From the NCBI RefSeq assembly GCF_041276405.1, contig NZ_JBGGGT010000002.1, positions 1-64,000 of the forward strand: DNA of 64,000 nucleotides. The letters run 5' to 3'. Positions 37,269-46,489 of this stretch are shown one piece after another. This stretch comes from Microvirga sp. TS319 (GTDB lineage Bacteria; Pseudomonadota; Alphaproteobacteria; Rhizobiales; Beijerinckiaceae). The notes beneath the pieces are model-generated. The model made no database searches. It saw nothing but the letters and a program-made list of their open reading frames with translations, and had not been told where the DNA came from. The number at the start of each line of letters is the position of its first letter. Position 1 is the stretch's first letter. The translations under genes were made by a program, and so were the position numbers.

Positions 37269-37370
37269 GAGATACCGGATCCGCTTTTCGCAAGAACGAT
37301 GCACTATTCTATCGTGGGAGCATCGGATCGATCCCAAAAGTGGATTCCACTTTTCAGGTCCGATGCTCTA
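37269..37370. repeat. Intergenic palindromic repeat, copy 7
   Basis: A GATACCGGATCCGCTTTTCG half-unit and GCATCGGATCGATCCCAAAAG with the partner CCACTTTTCAGGTCCGATGC. Its last three bases are the stop codon of holA on the minus strand. Confidence 0.85.
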
Positions 37371-38387
37371 TCGCCGCGCTATGCGGGCGAGATCGAGCAG
37401 GGCTTTGGCCGCGATCGTGTCGTCGAGATTCGACAGGCGGCGTGTGTCGAGCAGGCTTGCCTGGAGGATGGCGATCGCGGCCTTCAGGCTCTCGCTCGTC
37501 CAGCGCTGGAGATGGCGTTCGACCAGGGGCTTACGGCGGAAATGCAGGCTGCGCAGAGTCTCCATCACGGCGGGAACCGAACGCCCATCCTCCACCGAGA
37601 GACGAGCCGTGAGCAGCATCAGGGCATGGCGGAGGGCGGCTCCCAGCACCACGGAAGCGTGAACGCCTTCGGCGGCCAGTCGCCGTGAGCCGATTTCAAG
37701 GCCCGTGCCTTCTCCGCCGAATGCTGCGTCGACCACTGCGTCCATAGCAAGGCTCGAGACGTCGCTCATGATCGCATCGACGTCCTCGAGGGTGATTTCG
37801 CGCTCCCCATGCGCATAGAGCATGAGCTTCGAGAGTTCGCCCCGGGTCGCCAGGCGATCGCCGCCGAGACTTGCGATCAGCGCCGTGCGTGCCTCGCGGC
37901 CGATCGAAAAACCGTTGTTTTTCAAGGTCTCGTCCACGACTGCCCCGAGATCGCGGCCGGTATCGGCGTAGCAGGGCAGGGCGAGAGCCTTTTGTGAACG
38001 CTCGCAGAGGGTGCGCAGAGGCGACGATTTCTGCAAATCGCCGCCCTCCAGGATGATCACTGTGTCCTCTAGGCTGCCCTTGAGCGCGATATCGACTGCG
38101 GGCGCGATGTTGCGCGACGCGGATTTCACCCAGATCGCCCGCTTGGCCCCGAACAGACCCATGGTGCCGGCTTCGTCCGCCAGGCGGGCGGGGTCGGAGG
38201 CGATGTCGTCGCCATCGATCCGGATGAGCTGAAAGGGGTCGGAGGGATCGTCCACCGAGCGTTCCGCCACGGCGCGGGCCCGCTCGTTGATGAGGCCCAT
38301 GTCGGGACCGTAGAACAGATAGACGCCAATGCGCGGATCGGGGCGACGCAGCACCCCATCCACGTCGGCGGCCTTGACGGCGACCAT
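37368..38387 (-). CDS. holA: DNA polymerase III delta subunit
   Basis: The 339-residue protein is the clamp-loader subunit that opens the beta clamp. The N-terminus MVAVKAADVDGVLRRPDPRIGVYLFYGPDMGLINERARAVAE is typical for alphaproteobacterial HolA, with the AAA-like fold, and IDGDDIASDPARLADEAGTMGLFG and GDLQKSSPLRTLCER are conserved in the family. The C-terminal helical domain holds LHFRRKPLVERHLQRWT. The stop codon is provided by a palindromic repeat. It lies 4 bases after lptE, in the order leuS-lptE-holA that is characteristic for the class. Confidence 0.95.
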   Translation of the reverse strand: MVAVKAADVDGVLRRPDPRIGVYLFYGPDMGLINERARAVAERSVDDPSDPFQLIRIDGDDIASDPARLADEAGTMGLFGAKRAIWVKSASRNIAPAVDIALKGSLEDTVIILEGGDLQKSSPLRTLCERSQKALALPCYADTGRDLGAVVDETLKNNGFSIGREARTALIASLGGDRLATRGELSKLMLYAHGEREITLEDVDAIMSDVSSLAMDAVVDAAFGGEGTGLEIGSRRLAAEGVHASVVLGAALRHALMLLTARLSVEDGRSVPAVMETLRSLHFRRKPLVERHLQRWTSESLKAAIAILQASLLDTRRLSNLDDTIAAKALLDLARIARR

Positions 38388-38391
38388 CGGG

Positions 38392-38928
38392 TCAGCTGCC
38401 GGCGGAGAGCGTCGCAGCCAGCCGGGTCTTCACCTGCTCGGCCAGAACCCTGGCGAGCCTGATTTCCGCATCGCGGCCGGCGCGCACGGTGGCGAAACGC
38501 TGCTGATAACGGTCATAGGTCGTCGTGGAGGTGGCCGTCCCTTGAGTCAAGATCTTCGTGCCCTCGAGATTCGTCAGCGTATAGGAGAGTGAGCCACCCA
38601 GGATGGCCGAGCTCGCGCGCCCGGTTTCCGTGTCCACGACGGGCGTCGAAAGCGACTCGGTGAGGGCGAGCTTCAGCACATAGCGCTTCGGCGTGTCGGA
38701 GCCGGAGCCGTTCAGGGCATAGATCAAGTCGCTGCGCAGATAATGGCCGATCACCGCCTGCCTGTCCGGCCAGGTGACCTCGGGAACGTCGATGGCGGCC
38801 AGAACTGCCTGAAGCGATTCGCCCGAGGCGGTCGGACCGTAGAGCGGCTTGAAGCAGGCGGACAGGCCGAACGTAAGGCCCGCCACGACGGCGAGGCGGG
38901 CCAGGTTCTTGAAGTTAAGCGACGACAT
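38392..38928 (-). CDS. lptE: LPS assembly lipoprotein LptE
   Basis: The 178-residue outer-membrane lipoprotein plugs the LptD barrel in LPS export. A lipobox LSAC ends the signal sequence (FGLSAC, Cys at about residue 25), followed by [13 protein letters not shown], the usual start of alphaproteobacterial LptE. The rest is the beta-sheet-rich LptE domain ([34 protein letters not shown]). It overlaps the leuS stop by 14 bases and lies 4 bases before holA, so all three are one operon. Confidence 0.92.
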   Translation of the reverse strand: MSSLNFKNLARLAVVAGLTFGLSACFKPLYGPTASGESLQAVLAAIDVPEVTWPDRQAVIGHYLRSDLIYALNGSGSDTPKRYVLKLALTESLSTPVVDTETGRASSAILGGSLSYTLTNLEGTKILTQGTATSTTTYDRYQQRFATVRAGRDAEIRLARVLAEQVKTRLAATLSAGS

Positions 38929-41536
38929 TCACGATCCTTTGCGGAACGACGATGATCTTGCGGGCAGGCTTTCCTTCCATAGCCTTTTGTACGGCCTCAA
39001 GCGAGAGCACAGCCGCCTCGACCGCCGCCTGATCCGCGTCCCGCGCCACGGTCACGTCGGCGCGCTTCTTGCCGTTGACCTGAACGGGCAGGGTAATCAT
39101 GTCCTCGACCAGGAGCGAGCGGTCGAGCGCCGGCCAGGGGGTGTCGGTCGCAAGTCCTGGCTGGCCAAGGGACGCCCAGCATTCCTCGGCGAGGTGCGGC
39201 ATCATCGGAGCGAGCAGCTGCACGAAGATTCGGCCGGCTTCCGCGAAAGCGGTGGAAAGCCCGGCCTCGTGGGCCGTCTTCGCCTGGTTCGCCAGATCCT
39301 GCAGGCTGTTGGCGAGCTCGTAGAGATGCGCGACGCAACGGTTGAAGCGCAGGCGCTCCACATCGTCCTCGACGGCGGCAAGCACCTTGTGGGCGGCCTT
39401 GCGCACGCTGAGGCCGATCGGGCCCTGCGAAGCCGCGCCGTCGCCGCCTTCCATACGGTCGGCGATCTCGCCCACGAGGCGCCAGACGCGCTGCACGAAG
39501 CGGCCCGCGCCCTGCACGCCCTCCTCGGTCCAGATCACGTCGCGTTCGGGGGGCGAGTCGGAGAGCATGAACCAGCGGGCGGTATCCGCGCCGTAGGATG
39601 CGATGATCTCATCCGGATCGACCGTGTTCTTCTTCGACTTCGACATCTTCTCGATGGAGCCGATCTCGATGGGCGCTCCGGTTTCCACATGGAAGGCCCT
39701 GCGCGCATTGTCCTGCGTCTCGAAGCGCACGTCGCTCGGCAGCACCCAGGCGCCACCCGCATCCTTGTAGGTCTCGTGCACCACCATGCCCTGCGTGAAC
39801 AGGCCCGCGAAGGGCTCATCGAGACCCGTGTGTCCCGTCTTCTTCATCGCGCGGGTGAAGAAGCGCGAATAGAGCAGGTGCAGGATCGCGTGCTCGATGC
39901 CGCCGATATATTGATCGACCGGCAGCCAGGAATCGACGGTAGCTCGGTCGGTCGGCTCGTTGTCGAGGGTCGGGTCCGTGAAGCGGGCGAAATACCAGGA
40001 CGAATCCACGAAGGTGTCCATGGTGTCCGTCTCACGGCGAGCCGCCTTGCCGCATGTCGGGCAATCCACGTGCTTCCAGGTCGGGTGACGGTCGAGCGGA
40101 TTGCCCGGCACGTCGAAGGACACGTCGTCGGGCAGCACCACGGGCAGCTGGTCCTTCGGCACGGGAACCACGCCGCACGCATCGCAATGGATGATCGGGA
40201 TCGGGCAGCCCCAGTAGCGCTGGCGCGAGATGCCCCAGTCGCGCAGGCGGAAATTCACCTTGCGCTCGGCCACCGGACGGTTGTCGCGACTCTCCGACTC
40301 GAGGCGTCTGGCGACCTCTTCCTTGGCCTGCGCGATGGTGAGGCCGTCGAGGAAGCGGGAATTGATCATCCGGCCTTCGCCGTCGTAGGCCGTGTCCGTG
40401 ACGACGAAGGTCGCCGGATCCTGGTCAGGCGGGCAGACGACGGGCGTGTTGCCCAGGCCGTACTTGTTGACGAAATCCAGGTCGCGCTGATCGTGCGCCG
40501 GGCAGCCGAAGATCGCGCCGGTGCCGTAATCCATCAGGATGAAGTTGGCGACATAGACCGGCAGCGTCCAGTTCGGATCGAACGGATGCACCGCGCGCGC
40601 GCCCGTGTCGAAACCGAGCTTCTCGGCCTTCTCGATGGCCTCCTGCGCGGTGCCGATGCGCTTAGCCTCCTCGATGAACGCGGCGAGTTCCGGATTCTTC
40701 GCGGCGGCGGCTCGCGCCAGCGGGTGGTCGGGGGCAACCGCCATGAACTTGGCGCCGAAGAGGGTGTCGGGCCGGGTGGTGTAGATCTCGAGCTCGGCCT
40801 CGCCGCTCGGAGTGGTCTCCGGCTTCAGGGCGAAGCGCACCAGCAGGCCTTCCGAGCGGCCGATCCAGTTGTGCTGCATCAGGCGCACCTTGTCCGGCCA
40901 GCGGTCGAGGGTGGCGAGCCTGTCGTCGAGATCCTGCGCGAAATCCGTGATCTTCAGGAACCACTGGGTCAGCTCGCGCTGCTCCACGAGGGCGCCGGAG
41001 CGCCAGCCGCGCCCGTCGATCACCTGCTCGTTGGCGAGCACCGTATGGTCCACCGGGTCCCAATTCACCTTGGCGGTCTTGCGGTCGACGAGACCCGCCT
41101 CGAGGAAATCGAGGAACATGCGCTGCTGATGCTTGTAGTAGCTCGGATCGCAGGTGGCGATCTCGCGGCTCCAATCGAGCGACAGGCCCATGGATTGCAG
41201 CTGGGAGCGCATGGTGGCGATGTTAGCGTAGGTCCATTCCTTCGGGTGGACCTTGTTCTGCATGGCGGCGTTCTCGGCCGGCATGCCGAAGGCGTCCCAG
41301 CCCATCGGATGAAGCACGTTGAAGCCCCTGGCCCGCTTGTAGCGCGCCACCACGTCGCCCATCGTGTAGTTGCGCACGTGACCCATATGGATGCGCCCGG
41401 ACGGGTAGGGGAACATCTCGAGCACGTAGTATTTCGGACGCGGGTCGTCGTTGTCGGTCTTGAACAGGTCGCGGTCGTTCCAGACCTTCCGCCATTTCAG
41501 CTCGGCTTCCTTGGCGTTGTAGCGCTCGGGCCTCAT
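38915..41536 (-). CDS. leuS: Leucyl-tRNA synthetase
   Basis: The 873-residue class I synthetase charges tRNA-Leu. HIGH-type motif [13 protein letters not shown] (about residues 49-61), the editing domain (about residues 230-420) and [12 protein letters not shown] (KMSKS motif, about residue 635) are intact. The C-terminal anticodon-binding region ends [13 protein letters not shown]. The start [19 protein letters not shown] at 41536 is standard; the open frame upstream is not coding. It heads the leuS-lptE-holA operon. Confidence 0.98.
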   Translation of the reverse strand: MRPERYNAKEAELKWRKVWNDRDLFKTDNDDPRPKYYVLEMFPYPSGRIHMGHVRNYTMGDVVARYKRARGFNVLHPMGWDAFGMPAENAAMQNKVHPKEWTYANIATMRSQLQSMGLSLDWSREIATCDPSYYKHQQRMFLDFLEAGLVDRKTAKVNWDPVDHTVLANEQVIDGRGWRSGALVEQRELTQWFLKITDFAQDLDDRLATLDRWPDKVRLMQHNWIGRSEGLLVRFALKPETTPSGEAELEIYTTRPDTLFGAKFMAVAPDHPLARAAAAKNPELAAFIEEAKRIGTAQEAIEKAEKLGFDTGARAVHPFDPNWTLPVYVANFILMDYGTGAIFGCPAHDQRDLDFVNKYGLGNTPVVCPPDQDPATFVVTDTAYDGEGRMINSRFLDGLTIAQAKEEVARRLESESRDNRPVAERKVNFRLRDWGISRQRYWGCPIPIIHCDACGVVPVPKDQLPVVLPDDVSFDVPGNPLDRHPTWKHVDCPTCGKAARRETDTMDTFVDSSWYFARFTDPTLDNEPTDRATVDSWLPVDQYIGGIEHAILHLLYSRFFTRAMKKTGHTGLDEPFAGLFTQGMVVHETYKDAGGAWVLPSDVRFETQDNARRAFHVETGAPIEIGSIEKMSKSKKNTVDPDEIIASYGADTARWFMLSDSPPERDVIWTEEGVQGAGRFVQRVWRLVGEIADRMEGGDGAASQGPIGLSVRKAAHKVLAAVEDDVERLRFNRCVAHLYELANSLQDLANQAKTAHEAGLSTAFAEAGRIFVQLLAPMMPHLAEECWASLGQPGLATDTPWPALDRSLLVEDMITLPVQVNGKKRADVTVARDADQAAVEAAVLSLEAVQKAMEGKPARKIIVVPQRIVNVVA

Positions 41537-41663
41537 TTTTCCTAAGTCATCCGTGGTTTGGAGATTCAAGCGGCTTGCGCCGCCACGTTGCGGCGGACTA
41601 GGACACAGCTCTCCCGCGCGGTCAACGGTCTCGCGCGAAGGAAGTCGGCTTTGAGAGGGTCCC

Positions 41664-42347
41664 ATGAGCGAGAACAATGCGGTCGAAGGCCTGAGAGAGG
41701 TGCGGGAGGCCATTCGCCGCGCCGCCTCGGATTACGAGCGCGACCCCTCGGACATCACCCTGGTGGCCGTGTCCAAGACCTTTCCGTCAGAGGCCATCGA
41801 GCCGGTCCTGGCCGCGGGCCAGCGCGTTTTCGGCGAGAACTACGTCCAGGAGGCCAGGGCCAAGTGGCCCGCGCTGCGGCAGCGCTACCCGGATGTGGAG
41901 CTTCACGTGATCGGGCCGCTCCAGTCCAACAAGGCGAAGGAAGCGGTGGAGCTCTTCGACGTGATCCACACCCTCGACCGGCCCTCGCTCGCCAAGGAGA
42001 TCGCCAAGGAGATCGCCAGGCAAGGCAGAAGGCCGCGCCTGCTGGTTCAGGTCAATACGGGCGAGGAGCCGCAGAAGGGCGGGGTGATCCCGGCCGAGGT
42101 CGACGCCTTCCTGGAGGCCTGCCGCACCACATACGGCCTGGAGATCGAAGGCCTCATGTGCATTCCCCCGGCGGAGGACCCTCCGTCGCCTCATTTCGCG
42201 CTCCTCAGCACCATCGCCAAACGGCACGGCCTGACGGTGCTCTCCATGGGCATGAGCGCCGATTTCGACGAGGCGATCCAGCTCGGCGCGACCCATGTGC
42301 GGGTCGGCAGCGCGATCTTCGGAGCCCGCCCGAAGCCCCAGGCGTGA
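41664..42347 (+). CDS. YggS-family PLP homeostasis protein
   Basis: The 227-residue protein is a single-domain fold-type III PLP-binding protein that buffers cofactor and affects amino acid balance. [34 protein letters not shown] has the PLP-binding Lys (about residue 39), [27 protein letters not shown] follows, and [25 protein letters not shown] binds the phosphate. It is divergent from leuS with 127 bases between. Confidence 0.95.
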   Translation: MSENNAVEGLREVREAIRRAASDYERDPSDITLVAVSKTFPSEAIEPVLAAGQRVFGENYVQEARAKWPALRQRYPDVELHVIGPLQSNKAKEAVELFDVIHTLDRPSLAKEIAKEIARQGRRPRLLVQVNTGEEPQKGGVIPAEVDAFLEACRTTYGLEIEGLMCIPPAEDPPSPHFALLSTIAKRHGLTVLSMGMSADFDEAIQLGATHVRVGSAIFGARPKPQA

Positions 42348-42439
42348 AATGATGTGGAGCGGGAAGGGCGCGTGCCCTTCTGGCCTATCGGCACCGCTCC
42401 CGCCTGAGTAGGCTTTCATCGGATCCGACGTGGTTTGAC

Positions 42440-43393
42440 GTGACGCACCAAACAGCCAATCGCCAGCGCATGGCTCCGGTCGAGACGGCCGGGGAAGGCG
42501 TATTGCCGCTCGACGGCGTGCTCGCCGGCGACTCGGTCGCGCTCGTCAGGTCCCTCCCGTCGGCGAGCGTGCACCTGATCCTCAGCGATATCCCCTACGG
42601 CATCGGGGCGGAGGATTGGGACGTGCTGCACACCAACACCAATTCGGCCTATCTCGGGGCCAGCCCCGCGCAGGCGAAGGCGGGCGCGGTGTTCAAGAAG
42701 CGCGGCAAGCCCATCAACGGCTGGTCGGAGGCGGACCGCGCCATTCCGCGCGAATACTACGATTGGTGCCTTACATGGGCGCCGGAATGGCTACGCGTCC
42801 TGAAGCCCGGAGGCTCGGCGCTCGTCTTCGCCGGCCGCCGCCTTGCTCATCGCTGCGTCGCCGCGATGGAGGATTCCGGCTTTTCCTACAAGGACATGCT
42901 CGCCTGGATGCGAGCCCGCGCGCCCCACCGGGCGCAGCGCCTGAGCGCTGTCTACGAAAGGCGCGGCGACGCGGCGGCGGCACGGACCTGGGATGGGTGG
43001 CGCGTCGGCAACCTGCGCCCCACCTTCGAGCCGGTCCTGTGGCTCACCAAGCCCTACCGGATCGGCGCGACGCTGGCCGACAACGCCCTCGTACACGGGG
43101 TCGGGGCCTACAATCAGGAGGCGCTCATGAAATATGTCTCCGGTCCCGAGAACGTGCTCGACATGGGCTTCGCCCCGAAGGAGGGCGGCCTGCACCCGAC
43201 GCAGAAGCCCGTTCGCCTGATGCAGGCCCTGATCGAGCTCACCACGCAGGAGGGCCAGACCGTGCTCGATCCCTTCTGCGGCAGCGGCACGACCCTGGTG
43301 GCCGCCAAGGCTCTCAACCGCCGCTTCATCGGCTTCGAGGCCGACGAAACCTATGTCGAGACGGCCAGGAAGCGGCTCAAGGGCGAGGGCTGA
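42440..43393 (+). CDS. Orphan beta-class DNA methyltransferase
   Basis: The 317-residue product has the methyltransferase motif IV as LILSDIPYGIGAEDWD (about residues 45-60) and motif I as VLDPFCGSGTTLVAAKAL near the C-terminus (about residues 278-295), the order of the beta class; the GLHPTQKPVRLMQALIEL block is also typical. The catalytic DPPY is replaced by DIPY. Central residues (about 120-215) form the likely target recognition region. No restriction gene lies beside it, so it is an orphan. It is not the GANTC enzyme CcrM by sequence. The start is GTG at 42440; ATG at 42470 is possible. Confidence 0.9.
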   Translation: MTHQTANRQRMAPVETAGEGVLPLDGVLAGDSVALVRSLPSASVHLILSDIPYGIGAEDWDVLHTNTNSAYLGASPAQAKAGAVFKKRGKPINGWSEADRAIPREYYDWCLTWAPEWLRVLKPGGSALVFAGRRLAHRCVAAMEDSGFSYKDMLAWMRARAPHRAQRLSAVYERRGDAAAARTWDGWRVGNLRPTFEPVLWLTKPYRIGATLADNALVHGVGAYNQEALMKYVSGPENVLDMGFAPKEGGLHPTQKPVRLMQALIELTTQEGQTVLDPFCGSGTTLVAAKALNRRFIGFEADETYVETARKRLKGEG

Positions 43394-43411
43394 TGCGCCC
43401 CTGTCCCGGGC

Positions 43412-44278
43412 TCAAGCCGCGCCTGGACCGTTCACCCGGTTCAGAACGGCCCGAGCCATCCGCTCCGCGCTGCCGGGGGCGAATTCGAGATAGAGATAGG
43501 GCTCGATGAGCTCGAGCTCCATGAGCATGAAGCCGCTCGGGCGTACGATCCCATCGACGCGGGCATAGACTGGGGCCTCGGGTGCAAGCGCGAGACAGGC
43601 TTTCGCGGATTCGATCACGTCCGGGCCGACATCGACCCGTTCGTAGGTGACGCCGAATTGCGAATTGGCGCGCCATTCGCCCTCTTTCAGGACGCGGCGC
43701 ACGGCATGGGAGAAGCCCCCGTCGATGAACGTGAGAGTCGTCTCCCCGAGAGCCGCCATGTCCGCCTGAAAGTCCTGGAGCAACGCTTCGCCCGAAGGCC
43801 CGGAGCCGAGAGAAAGATCGAAGTCCGCCGTCTCGTCGATCTTCTGCACGCCATAGCCGCTCTGGCCCGAAACCGGCTTCAGCACGGCCGTCCGCCAGCC
43901 TTGAGTCTTCATCTGTCGCACGATCCCGGCAGTCGTGGCCTCCTGGAGATGGATCGTCGGCGGGACCGCCAGCCCTGCCGCGGCCATCTGCAGCAGATAG
44001 GTCTTGCGGAAATTCCAGCGCAGGGTCGCCGGTGGATTGAGCAGCCGCGCGCCCCGCGCTTCGAGCGCATCGATCCACGCCGGGAATGCCGCCGGATCGC
44101 CGTGATAGTCCCAGCAGCACAAGGGCAGAACCGCATGGGCTGCGGCGAATGTCGAAAGCGGTGTCGTCCTCCAGGGGCGATAAGCCACGTCCGCGCCCAG
44201 GCTCCGCAAGGCATCGAGCAAAGCCGCGATGCTCGGCGTCGGCTGCGGATATTCCGAGCAGGCCGCGATCAGGATCAT
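43412..44278 (-). CDS. ATP-grasp domain protein
   Basis: The 288-residue protein begins MILIAACSEYPQPTPSIAALLDALRSLGADVAYRPW and contains a RimK/glutathione synthetase-like ATP-grasp core. LRWNFRKTYLLQMAAAGLAVPPTIHL (about residues 86-111) is the lid start, WRTAVLKPVSGQSGYGVQKI the nucleotide-binding strand and glycine loop, and FMLMELELIEPYLYLEFAPGS the metal-binding Glu region. The substrate is unknown; such enzymes ligate carboxylates to amines or thiols. It starts 3 bases after the end of an L,D-transpeptidase gene, so the two are one operon. Confidence 0.85.
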   Translation of the reverse strand: MILIAACSEYPQPTPSIAALLDALRSLGADVAYRPWRTTPLSTFAAAHAVLPLCCWDYHGDPAAFPAWIDALEARGARLLNPPATLRWNFRKTYLLQMAAAGLAVPPTIHLQEATTAGIVRQMKTQGWRTAVLKPVSGQSGYGVQKIDETADFDLSLGSGPSGEALLQDFQADMAALGETTLTFIDGGFSHAVRRVLKEGEWRANSQFGVTYERVDVGPDVIESAKACLALAPEAPVYARVDGIVRPSGFMLMELELIEPYLYLEFAPGSAERMARAVLNRVNGPGAA

Positions 44279-44281
44279 CGT

Positions 44282-44815
44282 TCAGCCAACGATCTCGATG
44301 CGGGTCTTCGGCCCGATCCGTTCCAGGAGGCGGCGGATCATGCGTGGTTCCACCGCCACGCATCCTTCCGTCGGTCGAAAGCCCTGGCGAGCGAGGTGGA
44401 GGAAGATGGCGCTGCCGCGGCCCCTGACGATGGGGCCCCGGTTCCACGCGATGTCGATCACCACGTCGTAGAGATGGTCGTCCCGCCACATTGCCTCATG
44501 GCTCGTCGGGCAGGGGAGCGGAACGAGGCGGTTGTAGCGCCGGTCCTGAGAATCGTCGGACCAGCCGTCGTTCGGGCGGATGGGTCGCAGCCTCAGGCCC
44601 GTGCGGGGGCGGGGGCCGCGATCGGCCCGGTAAAAGGCCTGCAGCAGGCCAAAGCATCCGACCGGCGAGGCGCCGTCGCCCTCCCGCTTCGCATGGCTCG
44701 TTCCCGAGCGCCCGAGGGCGCAGGGCAGGGTGAGATTGCCGGCCTTCAGCCATCCCCGCCGATGATCGAGCGGGGAGCGGCAAACGCGGATGACATCGAC
44801 ACTGGTGCGCTTCAT
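44282..44815 (-). CDS. L,D-transpeptidase family protein (YkuD)
   Basis: The 177-residue protein carries the YkuD catalytic region IFLHLARQGFRPTEGCVAV (about residues 144-162), with the His and the Cys of TEGC as expected active site. VIRVCRSPLDHRRGWLKAGNLTLPCALGRSG precedes it. There is no clear signal peptide in the chosen frame, which is odd for an enzyme that acts on peptidoglycan; the open frame upstream (to 44962) is not a convincing signal either. The start MKRTSVDVIRV at 44815 is the natural one. It is coupled with an ATP-grasp gene. Confidence 0.85.
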   Translation of the reverse strand: MKRTSVDVIRVCRSPLDHRRGWLKAGNLTLPCALGRSGTSHAKREGDGASPVGCFGLLQAFYRADRGPRPRTGLRLRPIRPNDGWSDDSQDRRYNRLVPLPCPTSHEAMWRDDHLYDVVIDIAWNRGPIVRGRGSAIFLHLARQGFRPTEGCVAVEPRMIRRLLERIGPKTRIEIVG

Positions 44816-45044
44816 AGCCGTGGAAGGGCAGGGACTGCCCCTTGTTGTCAAGCTGGGAATGACTACTCTAAAGCAACGAGCGTGATCCGAAAGCGAGAAG
44901 CTTGGCCGAGACGTTCGGCCTCGACCGTGCCCAAGGTTCCGGCCGGTCGACTGGACGATCATGAGCGAAGACAGGAGCAGGTTCCGGTTCTGCCTCCTGA
45001 ACTTCGCTCCATTGCTTTGCTGTTCACCAATTGAAGGGTTTGAG

Positions 45045-45731
45045 ATGTCGAATGCCAGCCGCCTCCTCGTCGTGGACGACGATCAGGATCTGCGCGACAC
45101 CCTGGCCGAGCAGCTGGGGCTCCACGAAGAATTCCAGGTGGCGACCGTGGATACGGCGACGGCCGCCATCGAGGCGGTCAAGGGCGACCGGATCGATCTC
45201 GCCATCATGGATGTGGGCCTGCCCGACATGGATGGGCGCGAAGCCGTGAAGGTCATGCGCCAGAACGGCTTCCGCAGCCCCATCATCATGCTCACGGCGC
45301 AGGGGTCGGACAGCGATACCGTGATGGGCCTGGAGGCGGGCGCCAACGACTACGTGGTGAAGCCCTTCAAGTTCGCCGTGCTGCTCGCCCGCATCCGCGC
45401 GCAGCTGCGCCAGTACGAGGCGAGCGAGGACGCGGTGTTCCAGATCGGCCCCTATACGTTCCGTCCCGGCTCGAAGCTGCTCACCAGCGAGAAGGGCTCG
45501 AAGCTCAAGCTGACCGAAAAGGAAACGGCGATCCTGCGCTATCTCTACCGGGCCGGTCAGGCGGTGGTGGGGCGCGATACGCTTCTCACCGAAGTCTGGG
45601 GCTACAATTCCAACGTGACGACGCATACCCTGGAGACGCATATCTACCGCCTGCGCCAGAAGATCGAGGCGGACCCGTCCAACGCCCGGATCCTCGTGAC
45701 TGAGCCGGGCGGCTACAAGCTGATCCCGTAG
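45045..45731 (+). CDS. OmpR-family response regulator without adjacent kinase
   Basis: The 228-residue protein has a receiver domain (residues 5-120) with SRLLVVDDDQDLRDTL acidic pocket, phospho-acceptor Asp in LAIMDVGLPDMDG (about residue 54) and Lys in YVVKPFKF. A winged-helix DNA-binding domain follows (about residues 130-228), with ETAILRYLYRAGQAVVGRDTLLTEVWGYNSNVTTHTLETHIYRLRQKIE. The start at 45045 follows the family N-terminus. No histidine kinase lies nearby, so it is an orphan regulator. A cyclic-nucleotide-binding-domain protein begins 6 bases later and is probably co-transcribed. Confidence 0.93.
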   Translation: MSNASRLLVVDDDQDLRDTLAEQLGLHEEFQVATVDTATAAIEAVKGDRIDLAIMDVGLPDMDGREAVKVMRQNGFRSPIIMLTAQGSDSDTVMGLEAGANDYVVKPFKFAVLLARIRAQLRQYEASEDAVFQIGPYTFRPGSKLLTSEKGSKLKLTEKETAILRYLYRAGQAVVGRDTLLTEVWGYNSNVTTHTLETHIYRLRQKIEADPSNARILVTEPGGYKLIP

Positions 45732-45737
45732 CAATCC

Positions 45738-46232
45738 ATGGCACTCGACGACGACATCGCGGTTCTCTCCCAGGCTCCCCTGTTCAACCTGCTGGGGCGG
45801 GACGCCCTGCGTCTCGTGGCCTTCGCGTCGGAGAACCGGTCCCTCCGCGAGGGCGACGTGCTGTTTCGCAAGGGCGACCATTCGGACGGGGGGTATGTGG
45901 TCAGCCGGGGATCGATCGCGCTCGACGCCAGCGACGACGGCTCGCCGGCGGCCTTCGTGGCCGGGCCCGGCTCCCTGATCGGCCAGGCCGCCCTCTTCAC
46001 CCGCATCATCAGGCCCGCGACCGCCAAGGCTCAGGAAGCCTCCACGGTGATCCGCGTCACTCCGAGCCTCATGCGCCGTGTCCTGGAGGAGTTTCCCGCC
46101 GCCGCCGCCGCCATGCACGACGCCATGGCGGCCGAGCTCGACCGGCTGACGGAGGGTCTGGAGGAGGTGCGCCGGAAGCTCATCGCCATCGACCGCGAAG
46201 AGAACCCCGCAAAGGCTTCCGACGGCGAGTGA
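45738..46232 (+). CDS. Stand-alone cyclic-nucleotide-binding domain protein
   Basis: The 164-residue protein has one Crp-like sensor domain (about residues 10-115): LSQAPLFNLLGRDALRLVAFASENRSLREGDVLFRKGDHSDGGYVVSRGSIAL and the later AFVAGPGSLIGQAALF segment. There is no HTH behind it; the rest is a helical tail (about residues 120-155). The phosphate-binding cassette of cAMP-binding proteins (RAA/T-type) is not obvious (RPATAKAQE), so ligand binding is uncertain. It lies 6 bases after the response regulator gene and may act with it by protein contact. Confidence 0.85.
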   Translation: MALDDDIAVLSQAPLFNLLGRDALRLVAFASENRSLREGDVLFRKGDHSDGGYVVSRGSIALDASDDGSPAAFVAGPGSLIGQAALFTRIIRPATAKAQEASTVIRVTPSLMRRVLEEFPAAAAAMHDAMAAELDRLTEGLEEVRRKLIAIDREENPAKASDGE

Positions 46233-46238
46233 GGGCCT

Positions 46239-46345
46239 GGAGCGTCAGACGCGAAAGCGGGGGCCAGTTTTGCGTGAAAAGATGCTCGAAATCATAGGCT
46301 GACTGCATCGGATGTGGATTCGATGTCACGTCCGATGCTGTAGGT
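46239..46345. repeat. Intergenic palindromic repeat, copy 8 (diverged)
   Basis: GCGTCAGACGCGAAAGCGGG and GCATCGGATGTGGATTCGATG with a closing CGTCCGATGCTGTAG. It resembles copy 1 in its AAAGATGCTC-N-ATAGGCTGACTGCATCGG order. The gap 46233-46489 contains nothing else that I can identify. Confidence 0.75.
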
Positions 46346-46489
46346 TTCACGCATTCGCCCCGCCATCCCGGGCTACTCTCCCGTCATCCCCGCGGCCTCA
46401 GGATGCCAGGCGAAGGAAGCGCCGTGAGGGGGAGCAGGGTCCGCCCGGATCCCGCGAAGGGCAAGCCCGCGTGCCCGCTCTTTGCGTCC

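Noticed and set aside
38849..41545. Open frame of about 900 codons opposite leuS
   Set aside because: The translation is rich in Arg, His and Gly without any recognisable domain, while leuS on the minus strand is intact.
42440..43393. Candidate CcrM (GANTC methylase)
   Set aside because: The catalytic motif is DIPY, not DPPY, and the N-terminus and size do not match CcrM.
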